Position numbers and translations under genes: made by a program
Shown here: one piece after another, positions 33,974 through 43,229 of the stretch
Position numbering within the stretch: position 1 is the first letter of the stretch
How the letters are laid out: each line of letters begins with the position of its first letter
Notes under the pieces: model-generated
The model's input: the letters and a program-made list of their open reading frames with translations, nothing else
Told to the model about the DNA's origin: nothing
The model's database searches: none
Assembly (NCBI GenBank): GCA_015065975.1
Contig: SVPG01000007.1
Location: forward strand, 1 to 64,000
Direction: 5' to 3'
Length of the DNA stretch: 64,000 bases
Source of the DNA: Oscillospiraceae bacterium
GTDB lineage: Bacteria > Bacillota > Clostridia > Oscillospirales > Acutalibacteraceae

Positions 33974-36565
33974 CTATTTTACCAGCCTGCACAGCCGATC
34001 GAGCAGACCGAGCGCTTCGATCGGAGACATATTGTTCACATCGGCATTGCGAATGAGAAGAAGTGCCTCCTCCTCGCCTGGAGAAGAGAAATCGAACATG
34101 GTCTGTTCCACGCTTTCGACCTTTTTCTTCTCTGTCACTTTGCCCTCTTCAAGCTGTTTGAGTATCTGTTTTGCTCTGCGCACGACCGTCTCGGGAACGC
34201 CTGCGAGCTTTGCAACCTCGATGCCGTAGCTCTCGTCCGCACCGCCTCGGATTATCCTGCGCAGGAAGGTTATATCATCGCCCGATTTCTTTGCGGCGAT
34301 ATTATAATTCTTCACGCATTTGAGCGTGGTTTCAAGAACCGTCAGCTCGTGGTAATGGGTCGCAAAGAGCGTCTTTGCACCCAGTTTCTTTTTATCCGCA
34401 ACGTATTCAAGCACCGCTCTCGCAATGCTCATACCGTCATATGTGGAAGTACCTCTTCCGATCTCGTCGAAGATTATCAGGCTCGAAGATGTGGCATTTT
34501 CAAGAATCTCCGCAACCTCATTCATCTCGACCATAAAGGTCGACTGACCCGATGCAAGATCGTCAGACGCGCCGACCCTCGTATAGATGCCGTCAACAAC
34601 ACCTATCTCAGCCGACGACGCGGGGACAAAACAGCCTATCTGAGCCATCAGCACTATCAGTGCCGTCTGACGCATATAGGTCGATTTACCCGCCATATTG
34701 GGACCTGTGATTATCGCGACACGGTTGTCACCCGAGTCGAGCAGAACATCATTGGGCACAAAAGGCACATCGAGCAGAGCTTCGACAACGGGATGACGCG
34801 AATCGGACAGGACAATCTTTCCCGATGCATTTACGAGCGGACGGGTATATCTGTTCTGCACGGAAACATTCGCAAAGGAGCAGAGAACATCAAGCCGCGC
34901 TATCGCATGGGCTGTCGCCTGCACTCTGAGAAGGGCGTTTGCAACATTTGCTCTGACCTCTTCGAAAAGGGTGTACTCAAGCTTTACGACCCTGTCCTTC
35001 GCGCCGAGAACTCTCGACTCGATTTCCTTGAGCTCCTGCGTTATGTATCGCTCGCAGTTTGTGAGCGTCTGTTTTCTGATATAGTGTTCGGGAACCATAT
35101 CCTTATAGGAATTCGTGATCTCGATATAATATCCGAAAACGCGGTTGTATCCGAGCTTGAGCTTCGGGATACCCGTCTTCTCACGCTCGGCAAGCTCGAT
35201 TTTTGCAATGACTCCCCTGCCGCCGTTCATGTCCTCACGGAGCTGGTCGACCTCATCGCTGTATCCGTCACGGATCATTCCGCCCTCTCTTACAGAAAAC
35301 GGCGGTTCATCGACGATCGCGCTCTCGATAAGCTCGTGCACATCCTCAAGGCAGTCGATATCGCTGTATATCTGTTTGAGCTGAGCACACGAAACGTTCT
35401 CGAGCAGCTTCTTGAGCCGGGGCAGCTTTGACGCCGTGAAGGAGAGCGCACGCAGCTCCTTTGCATTGGCGGAGCCGTATACTATCTTTGTCATAAGGCG
35501 TTCCATATCGTTGATGCCGACCATCGCCGATGTCAGCGATTCGCGCAGCATACCGTCCGCCGCGAGTTCCGCAACGGCATTGAGACGCCTCTGTATTCTT
35601 GTGGGATTGACAAGAGGCTGTTCCACCCATTTTCTGATAAGCCTCTTGCCCATTGCAGTTTTGGTTTTATCGATGACCCAGAGCAGTGAGCCCTTCTTCT
35701 CCTTGAAACGCATGGTTTCAACAAGCTCGAGATTTCGTCTCGCGGTAGCGTCGATATGCATGAACTCGCCGCCGACATAAAACGACAGCTCGTTTATGCG
35801 CTCAAGCCCGCTCTTCTGAGTCTTTACAAGATATCCGAGCAGCGCCGAAACAGCCCTTGCCGCAAGTTTATGTGCAGTGCAGTCGAAAGCCTCCGCCATT
35901 TCGTTCGAGAACTGACGGGCGATCTTTCCGTCCACATCACTGTCATCAAAGCACGACTCGTCAAGCGTTTCCGCTCTCGCGGTGAGCCTGTCCTTTATGA
36001 AAAGGTCAAGTCCTTCGAGCCTTGCCGCCTGCGGGCTGAGGAGCACTTCCTTGGGGAAGTAGCGTGACAGCTCACCGATGACCGACTGCCTGACATCTCC
36101 GCCGAGCTCGGTTGCAAAAACCTCACCTGTGGAAACGTCACAGAAGCATATTCCGCAGTTCGGATGCGACACATACACCGAGCAGATATAATTATTTCTG
36201 CTCTCGTCGAGCATCGAACCCTCTATGACAGTACCCGGCGTTATGACACGTATGATCTCTCTTCTGACGATGCCCTTTGTGAGAGCGGGATCCTCCATCT
36301 GTTCACATATGGCGACCTTATAGCCTTTGTTTACAAGCTTTGCCACATATGACTCATAGGAATGAAAAGGAACGCCGCACATGGGAGCCCGTTCCTCCAG
36401 ACCGCAGTCGCGACCCGTCAGAACAAGCTCAAGCTCCTGCGACGCAACCTTTGCATCGTCAAAGAACATCTCATAAAAATCGCCCAGTCTGAAAAAAAGA
36501 AGTGCATCGGGTGCCTGCTTCTTTATTTCAAGGTACTGTTTCATCATCGGAGACAATTCGGCCAC
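33974..36565 (-). CDS. mutS: DNA mismatch repair protein MutS
   Basis: Recognises mismatches and starts repair. The N-terminal mismatch-binding domain contains LLFFRLGDFYEMFFDDA (the F-x-E motif region). The ATPase carries GPNMAGKSTYMRQTALIVLMAQIG, the DEIGRGTSTYDG Walker B, and FATHYHELTVLE. About 863 residues. Start: the GTG at 36565 lies 7 bases after GAGGT and yields the usual (M)AELSPMMKQYLEIK; a GTG three codons earlier is less likely. Confidence 0.96.
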   Translation of the reverse strand: MAELSPMMKQYLEIKKQAPDALLFFRLGDFYEMFFDDAKVASQELELVLTGRDCGLEERAPMCGVPFHSYESYVAKLVNKGYKVAICEQMEDPALTKGIVRREIIRVITPGTVIEGSMLDESRNNYICSVYVSHPNCGICFCDVSTGEVFATELGGDVRQSVIGELSRYFPKEVLLSPQAARLEGLDLFIKDRLTARAETLDESCFDDSDVDGKIARQFSNEMAEAFDCTAHKLAARAVSALLGYLVKTQKSGLERINELSFYVGGEFMHIDATARRNLELVETMRFKEKKGSLLWVIDKTKTAMGKRLIRKWVEQPLVNPTRIQRRLNAVAELAADGMLRESLTSAMVGINDMERLMTKIVYGSANAKELRALSFTASKLPRLKKLLENVSCAQLKQIYSDIDCLEDVHELIESAIVDEPPFSVREGGMIRDGYSDEVDQLREDMNGGRGVIAKIELAEREKTGIPKLKLGYNRVFGYYIEITNSYKDMVPEHYIRKQTLTNCERYITQELKEIESRVLGAKDRVVKLEYTLFEEVRANVANALLRVQATAHAIARLDVLCSFANVSVQNRYTRPLVNASGKIVLSDSRHPVVEALLDVPFVPNDVLLDSGDNRVAIITGPNMAGKSTYMRQTALIVLMAQIGCFVPASSAEIGVVDGIYTRVGASDDLASGQSTFMVEMNEVAEILENATSSSLIIFDEIGRGTSTYDGMSIARAVLEYVADKKKLGAKTLFATHYHELTVLETTLKCVKNYNIAAKKSGDDITFLRRIIRGGADESYGIEVAKLAGVPETVVRRAKQILKQLEEGKVTEKKKVESVEQTMFDFSSPGEEEALLLIRNADVNNMSPIEALGLLDRLCRLVK

Positions 36566-36614
36566 CGATATCACCTCAAACTTCTATGATTTCCTGTTAT
36601 GTGAAAACTCTTTA

Positions 36615-37031
36615 TCAGTGGCAGCCGCTGCAGCAGGAGCAATCGCCGCCGCAGCCGTCGGAATGCTGTGCGTTGGGATCAAAGGTCATGGGATCCTCGC
36701 CGTTTACTGCTGCTGCAAGGATTGCAACAACCTCGTCCATCTTCTGATCCATGACAGCCTTTGCTTCGTTGAAAGCAGCCATTGTCTCGTTCTCGAGAAT
36801 CTTGGAATAGAGCTCCATCATCTCAGCGTTGAGCTTGTCGATGCGTGCCTCGTCGGGCTCGTTCTTGCCTGCCTCGACCTCCATGGTCATGCCGAGAAGA
36901 TTGAACTTCTCGATGAGAGCCTGAAGAGCCTCGTCAGCATCGTTTGCCTTTCTTGTCTGTTCAAGCTTTGCGTAATCGGGATCCTCCTGTATAGCCTTGC
37001 CAAGATTTCTTGCCAGTTCTATTACGTTCAT
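36615..37031 (-). CDS. YlbF/YmcA-family regulator with cysteine-rich tail
   Basis: 138-residue helical protein of the YlbF/YmcA family. In Bacillus these act with YaaT to help RNase Y, Spo0A phosphorylation and competence. The N terminus NVIELARNLGKAIQEDPDYAKLEQ is characteristic. The last residues form CGGDCSCCSGCH with several Cys and a His, suggesting a metal or Fe-S site, as reported for the Bacillus Y-complex. The ATG at 37031 is placed 9 bases from AAGGA; earlier ATGs overlap that site. It precedes mutS, like ymcA in B. subtilis. Confidence 0.85.
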   Translation of the reverse strand: MNVIELARNLGKAIQEDPDYAKLEQTRKANDADEALQALIEKFNLLGMTMEVEAGKNEPDEARIDKLNAEMMELYSKILENETMAAFNEAKAVMDQKMDEVVAILAAAVNGEDPMTFDPNAQHSDGCGGDCSCCSGCH

Positions 37032-37057
37032 TTCGTTCATTTCCTTTCTTTGTCTTT

Positions 37058-37086
37058 TATATATCATTCCGAATTTATCGGAACAA
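37058..37086 (-). promoter_or_regulatory. Candidate promoter of ylbF-mutS-mutL
   Basis: On the minus strand TTGTTC (37081-37086) and TATATA (37058-37063), spacer 17 bases. If used, transcription starts about 20 bases before the ylbF start. The rest of the AT-rich gap to 37187 has no hairpin terminator that I could find. Confidence 0.5.
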
Positions 37087-37187
37087 AAAGCTTATGTGTA
37101 TCACGTTTTTATTGTAATATCAAATTCTATTTACCTGATAAACACCGCAAAACAATAAAATATAATGTCTAATAAAAACAGAAATAA

Positions 37188-37580
37188 TCAAGTTCTATCC
37201 ATCCAAATCTCTACTTTCGCAATCTTTGAAGCTTCTGCATAGGTGAAAGCAGGGGAATTTCTAACATAGTCAAAGAAATCCCCGTCTATATCCTCGTTCC
37301 AGATTGCTTGGGAAAAGCGTGCATTTTGCTGATCCGGTTCAAACAAGATATCAACATGAAGCTGAATAAATTCATCATCACGTGGAATATCACCCTGTCT
37401 GGTGAGAGAGAAATAGAACAACGGTTCTCCGGTGAAAGAAAATGTCCCTGTTTCATAAAGCAGCATATCACCCTTATTTCTAATACGCATTTTTGACATT
37501 GTTTCAAAAACATCAACAATTTGACCGACTGAAGAACTATCACTAATTGATTTCTTTAAGAAAGCTAATGCTTTTTTCAT
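37188..37580 (-). CDS. Orphan protein, AT-rich gene inside the miaB-mutS array
   Basis: 130 residues, not recognised. The ATG at 37580 follows GGAGGGACAAT at good spacing. The sequence is mostly soluble alpha/beta in look, with an acidic C-terminal half and Phe/Tyr-rich strands (YETGTFSFTGEPLFYFSL). Base composition is clearly lower in GC than the genes on both sides, and codon use differs (AAA, TTT and AAT frequent). In B. subtilis miaB directly precedes ymcA, so this looks inserted. Function unknown. Confidence 0.75.
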   Translation of the reverse strand: MKKALAFLKKSISDSSSVGQIVDVFETMSKMRIRNKGDMLLYETGTFSFTGEPLFYFSLTRQGDIPRDDEFIQLHVDILFEPDQQNARFSQAIWNEDIDGDFFDYVRNSPAFTYAEASKIAKVEIWMDRT

Positions 37581-37623
37581 ATTGTCCCTCCACATCAATT
37601 ATTGTAACACTGCGCCAAAAAGC

Positions 37624-39006
37624 TTAATTAACCTTACCTTTGAGTATCCAGTTCTTTGCCTCGGTAATCTTTGCATCGAGGAAGGTACCGACGAGCGATG
37701 CGTCCGCCTCGGTCTCGACGATTATATTGCCCGAGGTTCTGCAGGAGAGGACTCCCTGTCGAAGCTCCTTTTCGGCAAGCACCCTCTGAACGGAGCCCAC
37801 CATCGCCGCACATCTCTGCGCCGCGATCGATTCCTGCAGCTTGAGAAGCTCGCCCATACGGTCGGACTTTTCCTTGTCCGATATCGGGTCTTCCATATTG
37901 GCTGCGGGTGTACCTCTTCTCTTTGAGTAGATGAATGTGAAGAGAGATGTGAACCCTACCTCTTTTATAAGGTCGAGCGTGTTGCGGAACTGTTCGTCCG
38001 TCTCGCCCGGGAATCCAACGATAACGTCGCTCGTTATTGAGATATCTGGCATCTTTTCACGGGCAAGCTCGATGAGGCTGAGATATTTCTCTCTCGTATA
38101 CTTTCGGTTCATTCGCCTGAGTATCTCGTTGTCTCCCGACTGGAACGGAAGATGAAGATGACGCGCGGCGTGCTTTGAATTTGCCATAGCTTCGATGAGC
38201 TCCGCCGAGCAATCCTTCGGGTGGCTTGTCATAAACCGCAGCCAGTACTCGCCCTCGTAGCTGTCGAGACGGGTAAGCATCTGCGGAAACTGCGACACGC
38301 CGCTCTCCTTGCGCATATAGCTGTTGACATTCTGTCCGAGAAGGGTTATGTCCTTATAGCCTGCCGCAAGAATACTCTCAAACTCGGCGGCAACGCTGTC
38401 CGCGTCTCTGCTCCGCTCACGGCCTCTGACATACGGCACAACACAATACGAACAGAAATTTTCGCAGCCGTACATTATCGGAAGCCACGCTCTGATATCG
38501 CCGTCTCTTCTGACGGGGACCTCCTCGTGCACGGTCGCGTCCTCACACGAGAGCTCATACACCCTCTTGCCGCCCGAAAGCGTTTTATAAAGCAGCTCGG
38601 GCAGACGGTGAATAACGTGTGTTCCGAAAACGAGGCTGACGTACGGATAGCTGTCATACAGCCTTTTCACAACGTGCTCCTGCTGAACCATACAGCCGCA
38701 CAGAGCAATGACAGTATCGGGATATTTACGCTTTATATGCTTGAGTGCTCCGACATTTCCGAACACTCTGTCCTCGGCGTGCTCACGCACGGCACAGGTA
38801 TTGTAAAGTATCAGATCGGCCTCGGCAGGTTCATCGGTAAAGCCGTAACCCATCGCCTCAAGCAGACCGTTGATTCGTTCGCCGTCGGAAACATTTCCCT
38901 GACAGCCGTATGTATGCGTGCAGGCAAGCGGTTTTGCCCCCCTCGCACGGGCAGCCGCAACCTCAGCGGCAAGATTTATATATTCTGACTGATCGAACTG
39001 CGGCAA
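37624..39006 (-). CDS. miaB: tRNA-2-methylthio-N6-dimethylallyladenosine synthase
   Basis: Radical-SAM methylthiotransferase acting on i6A37 in tRNA. The N-terminal domain has its three cysteines (THTYGCQGNVSDGE, YNTCAVREHAEDR, LCGCMVQQ). The radical-SAM cluster motif is GCENFCSYCVVPYVRGRE (C-x3-C-x2-C). A TRAM RNA-binding domain is at the C terminus. 460 residues. It consumes SAM and acts after MiaA. It is the first gene of the long minus-strand array. Confidence 0.95.
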   Translation of the reverse strand: MPQFDQSEYINLAAEVAAARARGAKPLACTHTYGCQGNVSDGERINGLLEAMGYGFTDEPAEADLILYNTCAVREHAEDRVFGNVGALKHIKRKYPDTVIALCGCMVQQEHVVKRLYDSYPYVSLVFGTHVIHRLPELLYKTLSGGKRVYELSCEDATVHEEVPVRRDGDIRAWLPIMYGCENFCSYCVVPYVRGRERSRDADSVAAEFESILAAGYKDITLLGQNVNSYMRKESGVSQFPQMLTRLDSYEGEYWLRFMTSHPKDCSAELIEAMANSKHAARHLHLPFQSGDNEILRRMNRKYTREKYLSLIELAREKMPDISITSDVIVGFPGETDEQFRNTLDLIKEVGFTSLFTFIYSKRRGTPAANMEDPISDKEKSDRMGELLKLQESIAAQRCAAMVGSVQRVLAEKELRQGVLSCRTSGNIIVETEADASLVGTFLDAKITEAKNWILKGKVN

Positions 39007-39029
39007 ATGAAGTGCCTCCTCGGTTTAAA

Positions 39030-39058
39030 ATAATACCATATTATGTAAACAACGTCAA
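39030..39058 (-). promoter_or_regulatory. Promoter of the miaB array
   Basis: On the minus strand TTGACG (39053-39058) and TATTAT (39030-39035), spacer 17 bases, with a TGG extended -10 just before TATTAT. The start would be about 18 bases before the miaB ATG. Confidence 0.78.
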
Positions 39059-39306
39059 GGGCGGCAGCGAAAACCGGGGTGTCGATGCCACACTTTCGGA
39101 TATTAAGTAATTTTACCATATATAATGCGTTTTTTCAACAAGTAAAACAAAATATATTGTGGAAAGAAAAGACATATTTTATCGCCCGGCGATCTGTTTT
39201 TCTTAAATAAAAAATTTTTTGCCGAAAATTTGAAATTTATTGAAGGATTTTTTCTTTTTTTCGCGTATATATTTATTAGAAGTCATTTAAGGGCGGTGAT
39301 ACAATT
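39059..39306. other. AT-rich divergent intergenic region before dgt
   Basis: About 250 bases without a gene. The right 200 bases are strongly AT-rich with long A and T runs. A TATAAT occurs near 39119 on the plus strand but has no good -35 partner, so the dgt promoter is not located with confidence. No hairpin terminator or riboswitch fold was recognised. GGGCGGTGAT near 39291 serves as the dgt ribosome site. Confidence 0.6.
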
Positions 39307-40308
39307 ATGACGATAAGAGAAAGCATCGAACAGCTCGAGAGGGATTCTCTGTGCGAATATGCGACACTCTCATGCGAAAGTCTCGGTCGCGAAACGCCTG
39401 AGGAGCCTTGCAGTCTGCGAACGGCGTTCCAGCGTGACAGAGACAGGATAATCCACTGCAAATCGTTCCGCAGGCTCAAGCACAAGACTCAGGTATATCT
39501 CGCTCCCGAAGGCGACCATTACCGCACCCGACTGACACACACGCTTGAGGTTGCTCAGATCGCACGCACCATTGCGCGTTCGCTGCGTCTCAACGAGGAT
39601 CTCACCGAAGCGATATCGCTCGGTCACGATCTCGGTCATACGCCTTTCGGTCACGCGGGAGAACGCGCTCTGAACGACGTATCGATGACGGGATTCCGCC
39701 ATTATGAGCAGAGCGTCAGGGTGGTCGAGCATCTCGAAAAAGACGGCAGAGGACTCAACCTCACAAAGGAGGTCCGCAACGGAATCCTGTGCCACACGCG
39801 CGGACCCGAAGCCTTCACCCCCGAGGGACGAATCGTCAAGATTGCCGACCACATCGCCTATATGAATCACGATATCGACGATTCCATACGGGCTGGAATC
39901 CTCACCGAGGACAAAATCCCCGCCGAGGTCACAAAGATACTCGGTTCGGGACATTCGGCACGTATCGATTCCTTCATCACCGACATAATCAGAAATTCCC
40001 GCGAGGGGCAGATACTTATGTCGAAGGATGTCAACCACGCCTATAACGTCCTTCACGATTTCATGTTTGACAATGTTTACCGCAACCCAATCGCAAAACG
40101 CGAGGAAGGACGTGCCGAGCAGCTTATCAAGGAGCTGTTTGAATACTATCTCGCTTCGCCCGAAGAGCTTCCCGAGGAATACAGCTTCATACTCGATTCC
40201 GAGGGTATCGAGCGTGCAACGCTTGACTTCATAGCGGGCATGAGCGACCATTACGCTATAAACGACTACAAGAGACTTTTTATACCCCGTTCGTGGGATG
40301 TGATTTAA
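39307..40308 (+). CDS. dgt: Deoxyguanosinetriphosphate triphosphohydrolase-like protein
   Basis: HD-domain enzyme that cleaves dNTPs to deoxynucleoside and triphosphate, affecting replication pools. The metal residues are in RTRLTHTLEVAQIART and LGHDLGHTPFGHAGERAL, with KIADHIAYMNHDIDD further on. 333 residues, the short type common in Gram-positives, distinct from the ~500-residue E. coli Dgt. It is 4 bases before dnaG, linking it with replication and sigma genes. Confidence 0.9.
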   Translation: MTIRESIEQLERDSLCEYATLSCESLGRETPEEPCSLRTAFQRDRDRIIHCKSFRRLKHKTQVYLAPEGDHYRTRLTHTLEVAQIARTIARSLRLNEDLTEAISLGHDLGHTPFGHAGERALNDVSMTGFRHYEQSVRVVEHLEKDGRGLNLTKEVRNGILCHTRGPEAFTPEGRIVKIADHIAYMNHDIDDSIRAGILTEDKIPAEVTKILGSGHSARIDSFITDIIRNSREGQILMSKDVNHAYNVLHDFMFDNVYRNPIAKREEGRAEQLIKELFEYYLASPEELPEEYSFILDSEGIERATLDFIAGMSDHYAINDYKRLFIPRSWDVI

Positions 40309-40312
40309 AATT

Positions 40313-42079
40313 ATGGCAATACCGCAGGAATTTCTCAGCGAGCTGCGCGATCGCTGCGACATAACCTCCCTTATTTCGGGATATGTTAATCTCAAACGCG
40401 CAGGTACAAATTACAAAGGTCTGTGTCCTTTCCACTCGGAAAAGACCCCGTCATTCACCGTTTTCCCCGACACGAAGTCCTTCTATTGCTTCGGCTGTCA
40501 GGCGGGCGGCGACGCCGTCACATTCGTGCGGCTTGCCGAGCGGCTCGATTACGTCGAAGCGGTCAAATTCCTCGCCTCCCGCGAGGGAATGACCATGCCC
40601 GAGGACGGTGCCGTCGACGGACTTGCCAGGGCAAAGATGCGAGTACGAGAACAGAACCGGATAGCCGCAAAATTCTATTATCATCAACTTTATTCGCCCG
40701 CTGGAAGAGAGGCTCTCGAATATCTCCATTCGCGAGGGCTGACCGATGCGACCATCGGCAGATTCGGTCTCGGCTGGTCGCCCAACGGTTACGACCAGCT
40801 ATCAAAGCTTCTCCTCTCGAAGGGATACCGCGAGGACGAGATAATCGCCGCAAACCTCGGCGTCAAGCGCAACGGCAGACTGTATGACTTTTTCTGGGAA
40901 CGTGTAATGTTCCCCATAATCGATCTGCAGGGCAGCGTTGTCGGTTTCGGCGGACGCACGATGAAAAAGGATCACGGCGGAAGAAAATACGTCAACACCG
41001 ACGGCAATTCGCTCGTCTACAAAAAATCCGAAAACCTCTACGGTCTCAATTTCGCAAAGGATTCAAAAGAGGGTTCGCTCGTTGTCGTCGAAGGCTTTAT
41101 GGACGTCATAACACTCAGCCAGGCGGGTTTCGACAATGTTGTCGCCTCTCAGGGTACGGCCTTCAACGATTCGATGGCAAGACTTGCCATGAGATATTCG
41201 AAGGACAAGCGTATCATTCTGTCTCAGGACGGTGACGCTGCAGGTCAGAATGCTATCAGAAAGTCCATTCCCATACTCAAGCGTGCAGGCGCTGACGTCC
41301 GCGTGCTTTCCATTCCCGAAAGCCTCGACCCCGATGAATATATAAGGAAATACGGTGCCGGTAAATTCCGCTCGCTTCTCGATTCCTGTGCAAGCGACAT
41401 CGAATTTGAGATTGCAAAGGTCCGCGAGCGATTCGATCTTTCGACCGATGACGGAAAGCTCAAATACCTCAACGCCATCTGCCCGCTTCTCGGAGAGCTT
41501 TCAAGGCTCGAGCGCGAGGTGTATGCGGGAAGGGTCGGCAAAGAGCTCGATATCGACAAGGCAGCCATTATCTCCCAGATAGAATCGGGCGACAGAAAAC
41601 GCCGAAACGAGGAGCGAAGAGCTCAGCTCAAGGCTATGGAAGCGCAGACCTCCGGCCGCGAGGACAAGCTCAATCCTCAGAGAAAAGAGCATATACGAGC
41701 CGCCTCGGCTGAGGACTCGCTTCTCACAGCTCTTTTCTACTCCCCCGACAAGGCATCATATATTAAAAAGAAGCTTCCGCCCGAAAAGATGGTCACCGAC
41801 TTCAACCGCCGTCTTTATACCATCGCTCTCGAGATAATCGAATCGGGGCAGGAGCTCTCGGTCGGAACCGTTTCCGCAAAGCTTACCACAAACGAATCGG
41901 GCGCTGCTGCGAGGCTGTTCAACGCCTCCGCCGGCGGTATGACCGGACTCGACAACATAGATTTTTATATTGACATCATTCTCGGCGAGGCCGAAAGGCT
42001 TTCCGCAGATGAGATCGCTACAAGTTCCCCCGAGGATCTTATGGCGATGATAAATGCTCAAAGGAAGAAGAAAGATTAG
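40313..42079 (+). CDS. dnaG: DNA primase
   Basis: Makes RNA primers at the fork. The CHC2 zinc finger is CPFHSEKTPSF ... YCFGCQAGGD near residues 39-64. The TOPRIM domain has VVEGFMDVITLSQAGF and SQDGDAAGQNA. The C-terminal helicase-interaction domain is present though divergent. 588 residues. It sits between dgt and the sigma genes, as in the Gram-positive macromolecular-synthesis operon, and works with DnaB encoded earlier in the window. Confidence 0.96.
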   Translation: MAIPQEFLSELRDRCDITSLISGYVNLKRAGTNYKGLCPFHSEKTPSFTVFPDTKSFYCFGCQAGGDAVTFVRLAERLDYVEAVKFLASREGMTMPEDGAVDGLARAKMRVREQNRIAAKFYYHQLYSPAGREALEYLHSRGLTDATIGRFGLGWSPNGYDQLSKLLLSKGYREDEIIAANLGVKRNGRLYDFFWERVMFPIIDLQGSVVGFGGRTMKKDHGGRKYVNTDGNSLVYKKSENLYGLNFAKDSKEGSLVVVEGFMDVITLSQAGFDNVVASQGTAFNDSMARLAMRYSKDKRIILSQDGDAAGQNAIRKSIPILKRAGADVRVLSIPESLDPDEYIRKYGAGKFRSLLDSCASDIEFEIAKVRERFDLSTDDGKLKYLNAICPLLGELSRLEREVYAGRVGKELDIDKAAIISQIESGDRKRRNEERRAQLKAMEAQTSGREDKLNPQRKEHIRAASAEDSLLTALFYSPDKASYIKKKLPPEKMVTDFNRRLYTIALEIIESGQELSVGTVSAKLTTNESGAAARLFNASAGGMTGLDNIDFYIDIILGEAERLSADEIATSSPEDLMAMINAQRKKKD

Positions 42080-42094
42080 GAGGAAAAATTCAAA

Positions 42095-43183
42095 ATGAGC
42101 GTAACCGACAGCAAGACCGCCATACGCGATCTTATTGAGCTCGGAAAACAGAAGGGCACACTTACAAACCAGGAGATTCTCGATGCGCTGGTTGAGATCG
42201 ACATCGATCCCGAACAGATGGAACGTTTCTACGACCGTATCGAGCAGCAGGGTATCGAGATAACCGACGACCCCGTTGAGGACATCAAGCTGACCGGAAT
42301 AGATATCGACGGCACAATCGTCGATGACTATGACGGCGACTCTGCAGGCGACGGCACATTCATCTACGATCCCGTCAAGGCTTACCTCAAGGAGATAGGA
42401 CGTGTTCCTCTTCTCACCTCTGAGGAGGAGATCGAACTCGCTATCCGTATCATGGACGGCGACGAATCAGCAAAGAAGAGACTCTCCGAGGCAAACCTTC
42501 GTCTTGTCGTTTCCATCGCAAAGAGATATCTCGGCAGAGGCATGCATTTCCTCGACCTCATTCAGGAGGGTAACCTCGGTCTTATCAAGGCGGTCGACAA
42601 GTTCGACTACACCAAGGGATTCAAATTCTCCACCTACGCAACATGGTGGATCCGTCAGGCTATCACAAGAGCCATCGCCGATCAGGCGCGTACAATCAGA
42701 ATCCCCGTACACATGGTCGAGACCATCAACAAGGTCAAGAGAGCACGCAGCCAGCTGCTCCACGAGAACGCACGCGAGCCGTCCGCTGAGGACATCGCAA
42801 AGCTTCTCGCAATGCCCGTGGACAAGGTCCGCGAGATACTGAGAGTCGCTCAGGAGCCCGTTTCCCTCGAGACCCCGATCGGTGAGGAGGAGGACAGCCA
42901 TCTCGGCGATTTCATTCCCGACGATGAGGCTACCGCTCCCGACGATGCCGTATCCAACATCATGCTCAAAAAGCAGATGGAGGAGGTTCTCACCACTCTC
43001 ACACCGAGAGAAAAGCGCGTTATCGAGCTTCGTTTCGGTCTCAAGGACGGCAAGTGCCGCACCCTCGAGGAGGTCGGCGTTGAATTCGGCGTCACCCGTG
43101 AAAGAATCAGACAGATCGAAGCAAAGGCTATCCGCAAGCTTCGTCACCCCAACCGCAGCAACAAACTCAAGGGCTATTCATAA
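42095..43183 (+). CDS. rpoD: RNA polymerase primary sigma factor (SigA/RpoD)
   Basis: Housekeeping sigma-70. A short region 1.1-like N terminus is followed by region 1.2 ([16 protein letters not shown]), region 2 ([18 protein letters not shown], then [20 protein letters not shown]), region 3, and region 4.2 ([21 protein letters not shown]). The -10-reading residues Q197 and T200 match the E. coli Q437 and T440 positions. 362 residues, GAGGAAA before the ATG. It recognises the TTGACA/TATAAT promoters found in this window. Confidence 0.95.
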   Translation: MSVTDSKTAIRDLIELGKQKGTLTNQEILDALVEIDIDPEQMERFYDRIEQQGIEITDDPVEDIKLTGIDIDGTIVDDYDGDSAGDGTFIYDPVKAYLKEIGRVPLLTSEEEIELAIRIMDGDESAKKRLSEANLRLVVSIAKRYLGRGMHFLDLIQEGNLGLIKAVDKFDYTKGFKFSTYATWWIRQAITRAIADQARTIRIPVHMVETINKVKRARSQLLHENAREPSAEDIAKLLAMPVDKVREILRVAQEPVSLETPIGEEEDSHLGDFIPDDEATAPDDAVSNIMLKKQMEEVLTTLTPREKRVIELRFGLKDGKCRTLEEVGVEFGVTRERIRQIEAKAIRKLRHPNRSNKLKGYS

Positions 43184-43229
43184 TTCAATCAGTCAAATCG
43201 GTTTGGATTTTTATTGAGGAGGGGACAGA

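Noticed and set aside
33056..35431. Plus-strand open frame of about 790 codons opposite mutL and mutS
   Set aside because: It crosses the junction of two clear minus-strand genes and resembles no protein; it follows from the codon bias of the other strand.
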